DNA of 64,000 nt from Chryseobacterium arachidis (lineage in GTDB: Bacteria > Bacteroidota > Bacteroidia > Flavobacteriales > Weeksellaceae). Position 1 is the stretch's first letter. The number at the start of each line of letters is the position of its first letter. The stretch is from the NCBI RefSeq assembly GCF_900129245.1, contig NZ_FQUT01000008.1:62001-126000 (forward strand). The letters run 5' to 3'. The notes beneath the pieces were generated by a model. It made no database searches. It saw nothing but the letters and a program-made list of their open reading frames with translations, and was not told the DNA's origin. The translations under genes were made by a program, and so were the position numbers. Shown in pieces: positions 25,605 through 34,399 of the stretch.

Positions 25605-26228
25605 TTAAGTTAAATCAAATCTCATGAGATCATCAAGATCTTTTAATAAAGGATTTTTTTCAATGAATTTTTCAAAGATTTTCCTTTTGGTCATTACTTC
25701 CACCTTCAGGCTTTCGAAGTCTCTTTTATATTCAATCTCGATGGAAAAATTGTGAACTTTTGTTTTAAAATGATTAAAAAACTCCCTGCTGACCTTATCA
25801 AATTCAATTTTAGCTGAATCTGAAGGATAGGAAACAGTGATCTGATTTTCTGCAGATTTGCTTAATTTAAACGTTTTAATGGCATTAAAAACAAAGGTAT
25901 CTTTTTTCTGAAGCTGCTTCAGCAGAAGATTCCATTCCGCTTGAAGATCGGTATCGGTAAAATGATGTTGGGGGAGGTTTTCTGTTTTTACGGCAACGAC
26001 TTCTTCCTTTTCGGTCTTTTCTTCTTTATTTAAAAAAGAATTGATGCTGAAACCAGAAGATATGGCTTGCTTAGATAATGGCTTAGTCGTTTTTTTGACT
26101 TCAACTTCCTGAGGCGCCGTAACGCTAACAGGCTGCTTATCTTCAACTTTCGCTTTTACCTGCTGAGATTTTTCCGCTGATTTTATTTCCTGCTTCTCAA
26201 TGAGAAACGGAGCCAGAATTATAAACTT
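25605..26228 (-). CDS. dnaX: DnaX tau-specific C-terminal region, in the -1 frame relative to the dnaX start
   Basis: An open frame of 207 codons with no usable start codon begins inside the A10 run at the end of the zero-frame dnaX ORF and ends with TAA at 25605-25607. It opens KFIILAPFLIEKQE and continues through a charged linker (VEVKKTTKPLSK; NKEEKTEKEEVVAVKTEN) to a folded end (LQAEWNLLLKQLQKKDTFVF; YPSDSAKIEFDKVSREFFNHF). This is the layout of the tau extension, which in E. coli contacts the helicase and polymerase alpha. Joined by a -1 shift the full product would be 566 aa, the normal size for Bacteroidota DnaX. Confidence 0.8.
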   Translation of the reverse strand, partial: KFIILAPFLIEKQEIKSAEKSQQVKAKVEDKQPVSVTAPQEVEVKKTTKPLSKQAISSGFSINSFLNKEEKTEKEEVVAVKTENLPQHHFTDTDLQAEWNLLLKQLQKKDTFVFNAIKTFKLSKSAENQITVSYPSDSAKIEFDKVSREFFNHFKTKVHNFSIEIEYKRDFESLKVEVMTKRKIFEKFIEKNPLLKDLDDLMRFDLT

Positions 26229-27304
26229 TTTTTTTTAGCAACGTCTGAATTAGCCGTCAAAGAAGCCAATTGCATTAAAGCAATTTCTACCGTAAGTCTA
26301 GGATTTTTAGAATTTTTATAATTGATATCTGCATGGTTACAGATTTCAATGGCATCAATTAACTGTTGGGGATTCCATTTTTGTGCCTGTTCTACAAATT
26401 TGGCCTTTGTCTGTTCCCCTACTTCAATCAGATCAATGGTAGAAGCATTTTGAGCCATCATTAAATCCCGGAAATGATTCCCTAAGCCGGCGATAAAAAT
26501 ATGAGGATCAAATCCTTTTTTCACAATTTCATTAAATGCAAAAAGCACATCGGGAATTTTATTTTCTTTGGCTAAATCTACAATTTTTAAATACTGATCA
26601 TAATCCAGAATATTTAAGACTTCAGCTGCTTTGGCTAAGGTAATATTCTTCTGAGAGAATGTAGAAAGCCTGTCGAAAATAGAAAGTGCGTCTCTTAGTG
26701 CACCATCCGCCTTTTGGGCAATTAAATATAAAGCGTCATCTTCATACTGAATATTTTCTTTCTGAGCAATCGTTCTAAGATGTGCCTGAATATCTTCAAT
26801 AACAATTCTTTTGAAATCGTAAATCTGACAACGCGATAAAATGGTAGGAATAATCTTATGCTTTTCCGTGGTTGCCAATATGAAAATGGCATGAGCCGGC
26901 GGTTCTTCCAATGTCTTAAGGAATGCATTGAAAGCAGCAGAAGACAGCATGTGAACCTCATCGATAATATACACTTTGTATTTACCGACCTGAGGTGCAA
27001 AACGAACCTGATCTATCAATTCGCGGATATCATCAACCGAATTGTTTGATGCGGCATCCAGCTCGTAGATATTATAGGCAAAACCATCTTCTGATACAGA
27101 ACCGTCCTTTTCGTTGATCTTTCTGGCCAGGATTCTGGCGCAAGTGGTTTTCCCCACTCCTCGAGGGCCACAAAAAAGAAGAGCCTGTGCCAATTGGTTT
27201 TCACCAATAGCATGTTCTAAAGTATCTGTAATGTGCGATTGCCCAACAACAGTGTCAAACTCCTGAGGACGATACTTACGAGCAGATACAATAAAATTTT
27301 CCAT
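26219..27304 (-). CDS. dnaX: DNA polymerase III gamma/tau subunit, zero-frame (gamma-like) product
   Basis: Clamp-loader ATPase. The 361-aa zero-frame product contains AAA+ domains I-III: YRPQEFDTVVGQ, Walker A GPRGVGKTTCAR, Walker B IIDEVHMLSSAAF with FLKTLEEPP, and sensor ATTEKHKIIPTILSRCQ (SRC Arg finger). It terminates immediately after the A10 run with KKKSL, producing a gamma-like short form. The zinc-module cysteines expected after Walker A are absent: the stretch ARKINEKDGSVSEDGFAYN-IYELDAASNN contains none. The tau tail lies in the -1 frame downstream. Confidence 0.93.
   Translation of the reverse strand: MENFIVSARKYRPQEFDTVVGQSHITDTLEHAIGENQLAQALLFCGPRGVGKTTCARILARKINEKDGSVSEDGFAYNIYELDAASNNSVDDIRELIDQVRFAPQVGKYKVYIIDEVHMLSSAAFNAFLKTLEEPPAHAIFILATTEKHKIIPTILSRCQIYDFKRIVIEDIQAHLRTIAQKENIQYEDDALYLIAQKADGALRDALSIFDRLSTFSQKNITLAKAAEVLNILDYDQYLKIVDLAKENKIPDVLFAFNEIVKKGFDPHIFIAGLGNHFRDLMMAQNASTIDLIEVGEQTKAKFVEQAQKWNPQQLIDAIEICNHADINYKNSKNPRLTVEIALMQLASLTANSDVAKKKSL
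26226..26236 (-). promoter_or_regulatory. dnaX slippery site (A10 G)
   Basis: On the minus strand the sequence reads GCT-AAA-AAA-AAA-AGT-TTA-TAA in the zero frame. It contains the heptamer A-AAA-AAA; slipping back one base gives AAG TTT ATA ATT and opens the tau frame. Ribosomal -1 frameshifting (as in E. coli dnaX, A-AAA-AAG) or transcriptional slippage (as in Thermus dnaX, A9) would both work. Confidence 0.7.
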
Positions 27305-27403
27305 TGGCCAAAAGTAAGAAATATAGTTCTAATTTAAAAATGAAAAGTTTTCAAATTATCAACAAAACTTATTTGGGTCAAATAGGAAAACTTTTTTTCA
27401 TCT

Positions 27404-28033
27404 TTATTTTTCTTCGTAAGCAAAATCAATAATCTCGGTAATTGCTTTCTCAATTTCTTTTCTGCCTTCTTCACTCTTAAGGTCGATACCACAGAATACA
27501 CTTGCGTTGTATGCCGTATAAAGATTAAGATAATAAGCTCCCGAAACCAAAAGTGCAGCAATGGCACGATATCTCATTGACTGGTCTTTGAAATGAGGGT
27601 CTACGATGTGCGTAAACAACTGCTCTCCCATTTCTTCTCTTTCGTCTGCCACTTTCTTCAGAATAGGTTTGCTTTCTGAAAGCCCCCAAAGTATGATTTT
27701 CTGAAGCTCTTTATTTTTCTTGATATGTTCAAACTGGTTAAGAATGGCCACCTTTGAAAGTTCTTTTCCTCCGTCCGAAATATCGACATGAAGATTTTCT
27801 TCATTGGTTTTGCTCCAATAATCCTGCGATCTGATATACTCGTCTATGAGTTTTTCGGTACTCCCGAAATACTCATAGATAAGCTTTTTATCGAAACCGG
27901 CTACTGCAGCAATTTTACTCACTTTCAGACCAGAATAACCTTTTGTTCTTAAAATTTTACCAACTGCTGCCAGCAGTTTTTGTTTTGTTTTTTCTTTGTC
28001 CCTAATCGGGCCCTGTACAACTTTTCTTGGCAT
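27404..28033 (-). CDS. TetR/AcrR-family transcriptional regulator
   Basis: A 209-aa repressor. The N-terminal helix-turn-helix is KILRTKGYSGLKVSKIAAVAGFDKKLIYEYFGSTEKL (residues about 27-63), the hallmark TetR segment ending in YxYFxSxxxL. The remainder is the all-helical ligand-binding domain, with no recognised ligand. It lies eight bases downstream of the serine-palmitoyltransferase-like gene, so it is co-transcribed and may regulate that gene or lipid synthesis; this is inference from position. Confidence 0.88.
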   Translation of the reverse strand: MPRKVVQGPIRDKEKTKQKLLAAVGKILRTKGYSGLKVSKIAAVAGFDKKLIYEYFGSTEKLIDEYIRSQDYWSKTNEENLHVDISDGGKELSKVAILNQFEHIKKNKELQKIILWGLSESKPILKKVADEREEMGEQLFTHIVDPHFKDQSMRYRAIAALLVSGAYYLNLYTAYNASVFCGIDLKSEEGRKEIEKAITEIIDFAYEEK

Positions 28034-28041
28034 TTGTTTTA

Positions 28042-29298
28042 TTATTTTTTTGCAATATGCAACTTTTTATTGATATCATCAAATGCATTAAGCGTTTTAT
28101 CAAGATGTTCTATTTCATGAGATGCCGTTACACTCATTCTGATTCTCGCATCTTTTCTCGCTACAGCAGGATACATAATCGGGTTTGTATAAACCCCTCT
28201 ATCCAAAAGCATTTTACCTACATCCATTGTAATATGGGGATCTCCTATCTTCACAGGGACAACTGCAGAACATGTAGTTCCTGTTTCCAATCCCATATCA
28301 TCCAACCCTTTCTTAAAATAGTTGATATTCTCCCATAGTTTTGTTCTTAATTGCGGCTCTTCATCAATTAAATCGATTGCCTTAATTGTTCCGGCAGCCG
28401 TTCCCGGAGGTATCGTAGCCGAAAAGATCTGCTGACGGGATTGGAATCTGATAAAATTGGTAAGTGTTTTATTAGCAATTACATACCCGCCAACATTACC
28501 AAATGTTTTACTGAAAGTTCCCGTGATAATATCGATCTTATCTAATAAACCTGTATCTTCAATAGTTCCTCTTCCTGTTTTCCCCAAAATACCTACCCCG
28601 TGCACATCATCAATCATCAGGTAAGCATTGTATTTCTTTACTAAATTGTAAATTTCCTCAATAGGTGCTGTATCTCCATCCTGAGAATACACTCCGTCGA
28701 TAACGACTAATTTTGTACGGTATTGCTGTTCAGAAGTTTTCAGAATATGTTCCAAAGCCTCTAAATCATTATGAGGGAATGTTTTTCTGTTGGTAAGAAT
28801 ACATCCTTCATAAACACTTGCATGCACCGCCATGTCAATAATAGCAATATCTTCTTTCTGAAGAAGAATCTGTAAAGTGGCACTGTTTGCCGTATATCCT
28901 GTTGTAAATGTTACCGCTTCATCTTTAGAACGACCGAAAAACGAAGCAATTTTTGTTTCAAGTTCGTTATGATAAGAATAATATCCTCCGATAAGCGGTG
29001 TTGCCGCAGAACCTGCACCAAATTCCTTAATTCCTTCTATTGCTGCCTGCTTTACTTTCGGGTGCTGGGTAAGCCCTAAATAATCGCTGGTAACGAAGCT
29101 TACCATTTCCTTTATGGCGTCGTCTTCGCCTATATTCATTACAGAGCTGCAACCTGTGTTATTTTGTAGTCTGTAACGGTGTCCGTTGGTCTTCATATAT
29201 TCGATAAAATCGTAATAGATATCTGCACGCTGCATCATATCGAACCCCGGAATATTTTCAAAATCCTTGAAAGTCGCTGTTGAAAAGTTAATGTCCAT
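28042..29298 (-). CDS. alpha-oxoamine synthase family enzyme (serine palmitoyltransferase-like)
   Basis: A 418-aa PLP enzyme condensing an amino acid with an acyl-CoA; Bacteroidota use such an enzyme for sphingolipid base synthesis. Motifs: VTSDYLGLTQHP, GAGSAATPLIGGYYSYHNELE, FTTGYTANSATLQ, IDDVHGVGILG, and the PLP lysine in GTFSKTFGNVGGY. I chose the start at 29298 (MDINFSTATF) because a TATATTTG -7 element at 29336-29329 overlaps the longer start at 29331. The alternative is another family member such as AONS (BioF) or KBL; the genomic context does not include biotin genes. Confidence 0.82.
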   Translation of the reverse strand: MDINFSTATFKDFENIPGFDMMQRADIYYDFIEYMKTNGHRYRLQNNTGCSSVMNIGEDDAIKEMVSFVTSDYLGLTQHPKVKQAAIEGIKEFGAGSAATPLIGGYYSYHNELETKIASFFGRSKDEAVTFTTGYTANSATLQILLQKEDIAIIDMAVHASVYEGCILTNRKTFPHNDLEALEHILKTSEQQYRTKLVVIDGVYSQDGDTAPIEEIYNLVKKYNAYLMIDDVHGVGILGKTGRGTIEDTGLLDKIDIITGTFSKTFGNVGGYVIANKTLTNFIRFQSRQQIFSATIPPGTAAGTIKAIDLIDEEPQLRTKLWENINYFKKGLDDMGLETGTTCSAVVPVKIGDPHITMDVGKMLLDRGVYTNPIMYPAVARKDARIRMSVTASHEIEHLDKTLNAFDDINKKLHIAKK

Positions 29299-29328
29299 CC
29301 TTAATTTGTTAGCTGTTTTATGTTTAAA

Positions 29329-29336
29329 CAAATATA
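29329..29336 (-). promoter_or_regulatory. -7 element of the alpha-oxoamine synthase gene
   Basis: TATATTTG on the minus strand, 30 bases before the chosen start codon at 29298. No TTG is found at the expected distance upstream, so it is only half a promoter match. Confidence 0.45.
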
Positions 29337-29500
29337 GGATTATTTTAAATAATTTTCATGCTTATTTATTAACAAAAATTAATATGTATAAAATATTTTT
29401 ATTAAATTATCATAATTAGCAAGCATATTCATAATTTAGAATAAATATTAAGAATAAAATAGTAATTAGAGAAATATGTAACGTATTAAAAATTAGCCAA

Positions 29501-30271
29501 TTAATCACTTTCCTGAGATATTGTTTTATGAGCTAGATTTTCAGCAACGGCCATAATTGAATTCTTCACCTTAAGCTTTTCGAGAATATTCTGGCGGTGG
29601 CGGTTCACCGTATTAATGCTTATAGAAAGTAAACCTGCAATTTCTTTACTGATAAAACCTTCTCCGATGTACTTCAAAACCTCCAGTTCCCTTTTGGTGA
29701 GAATATTTTTGTAAACAAGCTCATCCTCCGAAATTATCTTGCCTTTTACCGAATTTACGATTAAAAATTCTGAGTTCTTAACGGATGGCCCCAAATCTAT
29801 ATTATACAAACAAAGCGCAAACCTAAGCTTTGTATTTTCCGGCGAATAGAAATAAAACATCCTGTGTTTTACGAATTTGTAAGTATCTCCCTTCCCTTTC
29901 ATGCGTAGTCTTGATAAAACACTGAAATCCGAACGATCTTCAGGTTTCATGGTTTCCAGCAGCTCAAAAAACCGAAGCTCATGAATATATTTTTTTATTT
30001 TATCATCAGGATGTATTTTCTTCAGAATCTCCTCTTCCCAAATTGAATCAATTACTGCTGGATTTTCATTAAAATATAAGCCCAACTCTACCGCAGTCTT
30101 TGATGAGAAGATAAAACTTTTATTGTACTGCATATCGCTTAAAACTGCCAGACAATGTTCGGTTTTTACATACCCCAATGCGATATTTTTGTATACCTCT
30201 ATATCCAGAAGACATTTTCGCCCATGATCTTTTTTGAGCAGCGTTTTGTTAAGCGTATGCACAATTTCCAT
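29501..30271 (-). CDS. LuxR-family regulator with PAS-like sensor domain
   Basis: A 256-aa cytoplasmic regulator. The N-terminal two thirds looks like a PAS-type sensory domain (IHPDDKIKKYIHELRFFELL; RMKGKGDTYKFVKHRMFYF, as in PAS domains of Bacteroidota regulators). The C-terminus is a LuxR-type helix-turn-helix: LTKRELEVLKYIGEGFISKEIAGLLSISINTVNRHRQNI (about residues 190-230), with the typical conserved Glu, Val and Gly. No phosphoacceptor receiver domain is visible. It is divergent from the DUF1349 gene 95 bases away, a possible target. Confidence 0.85.
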   Translation of the reverse strand: MEIVHTLNKTLLKKDHGRKCLLDIEVYKNIALGYVKTEHCLAVLSDMQYNKSFIFSSKTAVELGLYFNENPAVIDSIWEEEILKKIHPDDKIKKYIHELRFFELLETMKPEDRSDFSVLSRLRMKGKGDTYKFVKHRMFYFYSPENTKLRFALCLYNIDLGPSVKNSEFLIVNSVKGKIISEDELVYKNILTKRELEVLKYIGEGFISKEIAGLLSISINTVNRHRQNILEKLKVKNSIMAVAENLAHKTISQESD

Positions 30272-30366
30272 AAAAATGGTTATTTATAAGTATTGGATGG
30301 AGATCTGTTTTAATTTTACATTTGCTAAAATAAGAATAATTCACAAAGATAACCCCAAAAGACAGC

Positions 30367-31014
30367 ATGAAGAGAATATTTTTAGTTGTATGCACGTTAT
30401 TCGTTTTTCAGAAGAATACTGCGCAGACTTTAGAGAAAATGACATGGTTTAACGAACCCGAAAAATGGGAAATCAAAAACAATACTTTATCTATGTCTGT
30501 AACGCCGCAAAGTGACTATTGGAGGATTTCACATTATGGTTTTACCGTTGATGATGCTCCGTTTTTATACAATATTTACGGAGGGGAATTTGAAGCTAAA
30601 GTAAAGATTACCGGAAATTATAAGGCAAGATTCGACCAAATGGGTCTTATGCTGAGAATTGATAAGGAAAATTATATTAAAGCTGGAATTGAATTTGTAG
30701 ACGGGAAATACAACCTGAGTACGGTGGTTACCCATAAAACAAGCGACTGGAGCGTTATTACTTTAGAAAAAATTCCGTCTGAAATATGGATAAAGGCAGT
30801 GAGAAGGTTAGACGCGGTGGAAGTTTTTTATTCTTTTGATGATAAAAACTATATCATGATGCGAAATGCCCATCTTCAGGACAATTCTCCGGTGATGGTC
30901 GGTTTAATGGCAGCCTGTCCTGATGGTAACGGCTTTACCGCCACTTTTGAAAACTTTAAAGTAAAACATTTACCGGATGAACGCCGACTGAAATGGCTTG
31001 AAAACAACAAATAA
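30367..31014 (+). CDS. secreted DUF1349 (concanavalin A-like) protein
   Basis: A 215-aa protein with signal peptide (KRIFLVVCTLFVFQKNTAQ). The rest is a DUF1349/regulation-of-enolase-1-like beta-sandwich: WFNEPEKWEIKNNTLSMSVTP, DYWRISHYGFTVDDAPFLY, QMGLMLRIDKENYIKAGIEF and VGLMAACPDGNGFTATFENF. Family members are structurally lectin/glucanase-like and may bind or cut sugars; enzymatic activity is not proven. It is divergent from a LuxR regulator. Confidence 0.85.
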   Translation: MKRIFLVVCTLFVFQKNTAQTLEKMTWFNEPEKWEIKNNTLSMSVTPQSDYWRISHYGFTVDDAPFLYNIYGGEFEAKVKITGNYKARFDQMGLMLRIDKENYIKAGIEFVDGKYNLSTVVTHKTSDWSVITLEKIPSEIWIKAVRRLDAVEVFYSFDDKNYIMMRNAHLQDNSPVMVGLMAACPDGNGFTATFENFKVKHLPDERRLKWLENNK

Positions 31015-31029
31015 TTATATACTGCTGAT

Positions 31030-31058
31030 GTACCTCTCTTTAATGGAGAGGTTTTTTA
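31030..31058 (+). terminator. intrinsic terminator after the DUF1349 gene
   Basis: ACCTCTC (31032-31038) with GAGAGGT (31045-31051), T-run after. Confidence 0.85.
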
Positions 31059-31091
31059 TTTATTAAATAATTAAACTTAAATGATGTAATA

Positions 31092-31136
31092 AAAAAGGCT
31101 GAAAGCTTTTATGGGAACGCTTCGTTTCAGCCTTTT
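31092..31136 (-). terminator. strong hairpin, likely terminator of an unidentified minus-strand transcript
   Basis: AAAAGGCTGAAA (31093-31104) and TTTCAGCCTTTT (31125-31136) are perfectly complementary; the minus strand ends in TTTTTTATT. No minus-strand gene of normal size leads into it. A TATCTTTG -7-like element on the minus strand near 31276-31269 could start a transcript of about 180 nt containing the short open frame ending KLEEKDYNDTF. The remaining 31.1-31.45 kb is AT-rich with nothing recognisable. Confidence 0.5.
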
Positions 31137-31447
31137 GCATTTGTCCTTTTAGAATGTATCGTTGTAATCTTTTTCTTCAAGTTTGCGTAAAAAGTTATCT
31201 GTAATATTCGATCAACAGGAATATATTTCAACAGAAACAAATTCACTATAAATAGAATTATTACGACAAAGATAGATTTTTTTTCTATGCAAACGAAATA
31301 TTATTTATCTAAAAATACTAAAGGGATACCACAAAATTAATAATGATAATAAGTTTTTAAGTTAAATATTACATTTTTACAGCTTTTTATTACAATTTTT
31401 CAATACATTTAAAAAAAATATAGAATTTGGTTAGATATTTGAATTAA

Positions 31448-31988
31448 GCAAATTATACCAGACCGAGGATTGATACTGAATATCTGGTACACCAGCCACT
31501 TAAAATACATAATTATGACTACGCACTTTACATCTTCACAGGACAGCCTGATCAAGGTACTCAGAAAGTCCTTTTCGATTCCCGTCAAGTGATCTCAGAT
31601 TATCATATTATTAAGTCATTCACCATTTCGCATTCACCAAAAAACCTTTACGATCATGATTTTTGAAGATGACCATTCTATACTACAGGATAACCACAAC
31701 CTTTCGTATGTAAAAAATACCATCAATTTCCACGGGGATAAATCTTTCATTCTAAATTCTTTACAAAAGATAAAGAATAATACGTTGTGCAAGATCAAAA
31801 GAAAAACCATTAATAAACTGATTAAAGAATACACCCACCATTTGAATCAATACATTGAAAATGAAGACATCAACTCTAAGCCTGAAAACTATGAGCTTTC
31901 ACCGGTTTATGCCAGACAATCTTACAATAAAGTGGTAAAAGAAGATGAATACCTGCAAAAGGTCCTTACATTTTTAATGAATCAGTAG
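31448..31988 (+). pseudogene. probable frameshifted relic of an unknown gene
   Basis: Two open stretches join across a T5 run at 31660-31664. The upstream one (31448-31663, no ATG) reads protein-like: HNYDYALYIFTGQPDQGTQ, VLFDSRQVISDYHIIKSF, SHSPKNLYDHDF. The downstream one starts at the ATG 31656 (MIFEDDHSILQDNHNL) and runs 110 codons to 31988. With one T fewer the frames join as YDHDF-EDDHSIL. The lack of a start codon upstream and the frameshift suggest a decayed gene; a sequencing indel in the T-run or a real 110-aa gene from the ATG are alternatives. The 3' end overlaps the convergent antiporter end by 15 bases. Family not recognised. Confidence 0.4.
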
Positions 31989-33557
31989 AAGTCTTTCTTC
32001 CTCCAGATCAATTTTCAGGAGATGCCTGCGGATAATATCTTCATCGAAATGCTGCTTTTCGTCATGATTCTGTGCTATAAGCCAGGCTCTCTGCACATTA
32101 AGCACATCAAGATACGCCGTTTTGATCTCGGGGGAAAGCTTAATATCGGATTCCCCTTTAATTTTTCCACGCCATTTTTCATGAATCTGCTGAAGAAAAG
32201 GACTTTTCTCTAAAAGTTCAGCATGGTTAATCTTCATGTGGTCTAAAGTAAGCTTCGCCATTTCCTGCCGGATCAGGTCTTCTGCTTCATCATCTGGCAG
32301 ATGGTCATCGTACGACGGCATATTTATTTTTTTAATCAGATAAGGCAAAGTAAGCCCCTGAACCACCAAAGTGGTAAGAATAACAATAAAAGTAATGAAC
32401 AGCACCAGATTTCTCTGTGGAAAATCCGGTCCACCTTCGTGCAGCTTTACAGGAATTGACAATGCCGCAGCCAGCGAAACTACGCCGCGCATTCCTGTCC
32501 AACCCAGAATTCCAGGAATTTTAAAGCCCGGATTTCTTGTATCTGCAACAGTAATGAAATTTCTTGCAATGAGCGTAATGACTACTGCTCCATAAGCCGA
32601 TAAAATCCTTACAATTACTAAAACAAGAGTAATTAACAAACCATATCCTATGGCTGCTGAAACACTTACGCCTTCAAGACCGGATGTAATTTCGGGAAGA
32701 TCGAGACCGATGAGAATGAAAACCAATCCATTCAGCACAAAAGCCAGACTTTCCCATACATTTATTCCTCTGAGTCGAGAAGATGTACTGAGAAAATTGT
32801 GGCGGTTATTGGATAAAAGCAGACCTCCGCTTACAACAGCCAAAACTCCCGAGCTGTGAGTCTCCTCCGCAGCGATATACATGAGATAAGGCGCAACAAT
32901 CGTAAGAATGGTATCCATATTTGCATCTGTAGGAAGGATTTTCTGACCTTTCATAAAAAGCCAGCCAATCAGAAGTCCGATCCCAATCCCGCCAATCAGC
33001 ATCCATGAAAAACTCAGCACCGCATCGTGCCAGATAAATTGTCCTGTTGCCACCGCAATCATGGCAAATCTGAAAATAATTAATGAAGAAGCGTCATTCA
33101 GCAGACTTTCACCTTCTAAAATTGATGACATTCTTTTCGGAACTTTTACAAATTTTAAAATCGCACCAGCACTCACCGCATCAGGAGGCGAAACGATCCC
33201 ACCTAATAAAAAACCCAGTGCAAGAGAAAAACCGGGAATAAAATGATTCGCCACAAAAGCTACTGTTGTAGCTGTGAGAAATACGACTACAAATGCAAAG
33301 CTTCCTATGATCCTCCTCCATTTCCAAAGCTCTTTCCATGAAATTGCCCACGCAGCTTCATACAGCAAAGGCGGAAGAAATATGATAAAAATTAGCTCCG
33401 GGTCTATCCTTATCACAGGAATATCCGGAATAAAACTGATGAGCAGACCGGCGATGACAAGCAATACCGGGTAAGCCACTTTTATCTTATTGGCCAGCAT
33501 GATCAGCAGGACAATGGCAATAACAAGAGATAAATAGAAAGGAAAGTTTTCGATCAT
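31974..33557 (-). CDS. CPA1-type Na+/H+ antiporter (NhaP-like)
   Basis: A 527-aa inner-membrane monovalent cation/proton exchanger using the start at 33557 (MIENFPFYLSLVIAIVLLIM), since the 22 codons upstream precede the first membrane segment and are probably not translated. About twelve membrane segments. Key motifs: FLPPLLYEAAWAI, GGIVSPPDAVSAGAIL (substrate-binding Asp region), EGESLLNDASSLIIF (the ND pair characteristic of electroneutral CPA1 proteins), and GWTGMRGVVSLAAAL. The C-terminal about 110 residues are cytoplasmic and charged. Role: pH or Na+ homeostasis. Confidence 0.9.
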   Translation of the reverse strand: MIENFPFYLSLVIAIVLLIMLANKIKVAYPVLLVIAGLLISFIPDIPVIRIDPELIFIIFLPPLLYEAAWAISWKELWKWRRIIGSFAFVVVFLTATTVAFVANHFIPGFSLALGFLLGGIVSPPDAVSAGAILKFVKVPKRMSSILEGESLLNDASSLIIFRFAMIAVATGQFIWHDAVLSFSWMLIGGIGIGLLIGWLFMKGQKILPTDANMDTILTIVAPYLMYIAAEETHSSGVLAVVSGGLLLSNNRHNFLSTSSRLRGINVWESLAFVLNGLVFILIGLDLPEITSGLEGVSVSAAIGYGLLITLVLVIVRILSAYGAVVITLIARNFITVADTRNPGFKIPGILGWTGMRGVVSLAAALSIPVKLHEGGPDFPQRNLVLFITFIVILTTLVVQGLTLPYLIKKINMPSYDDHLPDDEAEDLIRQEMAKLTLDHMKINHAELLEKSPFLQQIHEKWRGKIKGESDIKLSPEIKTAYLDVLNVQRAWLIAQNHDEKQHFDEDIIRRHLLKIDLEEERLLLIH

Positions 33558-33917
33558 TGAGAGTTTTGTTTTCAGATTTAAATATACACATAAACCCAAA
33601 TTATTAAAATCGTTCTGCTTCAAAATTATTTTTCTAAAAGCACTAAAATAATTTATATGTCACTAAAATTAGATTAAATAAAAACAGGAAAAGATAAAAT
33701 ACCACACAAGTACCACATATTTAACTTTGTGTAAATTTTAACAGATTCGCTTTAAACAGCACCAGCAAAAGGAAAGATAATATTTAATATGATTTTTGCC
33801 AGTTTTATTAATACAAAATTCAAATATTATTCAATACATAAGGCATGGTATTTGTAATTCTTTATTTACCAAACATTCACTCATTTTAGAATAATAACTT
33901 AACACACACAAAATATT

Positions 33918-34334
33918 ATGAACGTTGCAGATCTAAAAATTAAAAATTTAGTGGAATACAGAAATCATATTTATAATATTACTGAAATATTCCAGGATAA
34001 TGAAAAAGATTATTTTGTAAAAATTGAAAATGACGTACACAGCTTTTCAGTTCCGGCGAAAGCTATAAAGCCGATACACATTACGGAAGAATGGCTTGAA
34101 AAATTCGGATTTTCAAGAACATACAGCTCTGAGCAGCGTATACGATATGAAAGACCGGAACCGTTTATTAAATACGATATAGATTTGGATTCAAGAAAAA
34201 TTGTTGACGGTTTAAAAATTTATGGAAATTCTATCCGATGTAAATACATTCATGAATTTCAGAATATTTTTTCATGCCTGTTCGGTAAAGAGCCGACTGC
34301 AATGAATTATGGATTAATACACACCGAATCTTAA
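33918..34334 (+). CDS. hypothetical protein of a Bacteroidota small-protein type
   Basis: A 138-aa soluble protein. The pattern PIHITEEWLEKFGF in the middle and KYIHEFQNIFSCLFGKEPT near the end is shared with many short Bacteroidota proteins (variants of PIPLTEEWLLKFGF and YVHQLQNLYFALTG), some located in mobile or phage DNA. The N-terminus (VEYRNHIYNITEIFQDNEKDYFVKIE) is a small beta-rich domain. No function is known to me. It forms a unit of its own with a terminator behind it. Confidence 0.7.
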   Translation: MNVADLKIKNLVEYRNHIYNITEIFQDNEKDYFVKIENDVHSFSVPAKAIKPIHITEEWLEKFGFSRTYSSEQRIRYERPEPFIKYDIDLDSRKIVDGLKIYGNSIRCKYIHEFQNIFSCLFGKEPTAMNYGLIHTES

Positions 34335-34353
34335 TAGTAATATATTTTTCATT

Positions 34354-34384
34354 AAAAACCACAACTGTACGGTTGTGGTTTTTG
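34354..34384. terminator. bidirectional terminator
   Basis: AAAACCACAAC and GTTGTGGTTTT arms around TGTACG; A-rich on the left and T-rich on the right. It serves the hypothetical gene on the plus strand and the epoxide hydrolase on the minus strand. Confidence 0.85.
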
Positions 34385-34399
34385 CTTTATCTATTTCTG

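Noticed and set aside
31550..31600. TTCGATTCCCG resembling a tRNA T-loop
   Set aside because: No matching acceptor, D or anticodon stems around it; the stretch reads as protein-like in another frame.
33624..33917. Possible gene between the antiporter and the 138-aa protein
   Set aside because: No frame longer than a few dozen codons on either strand; only a TAACTTTG promoter-like match is visible.
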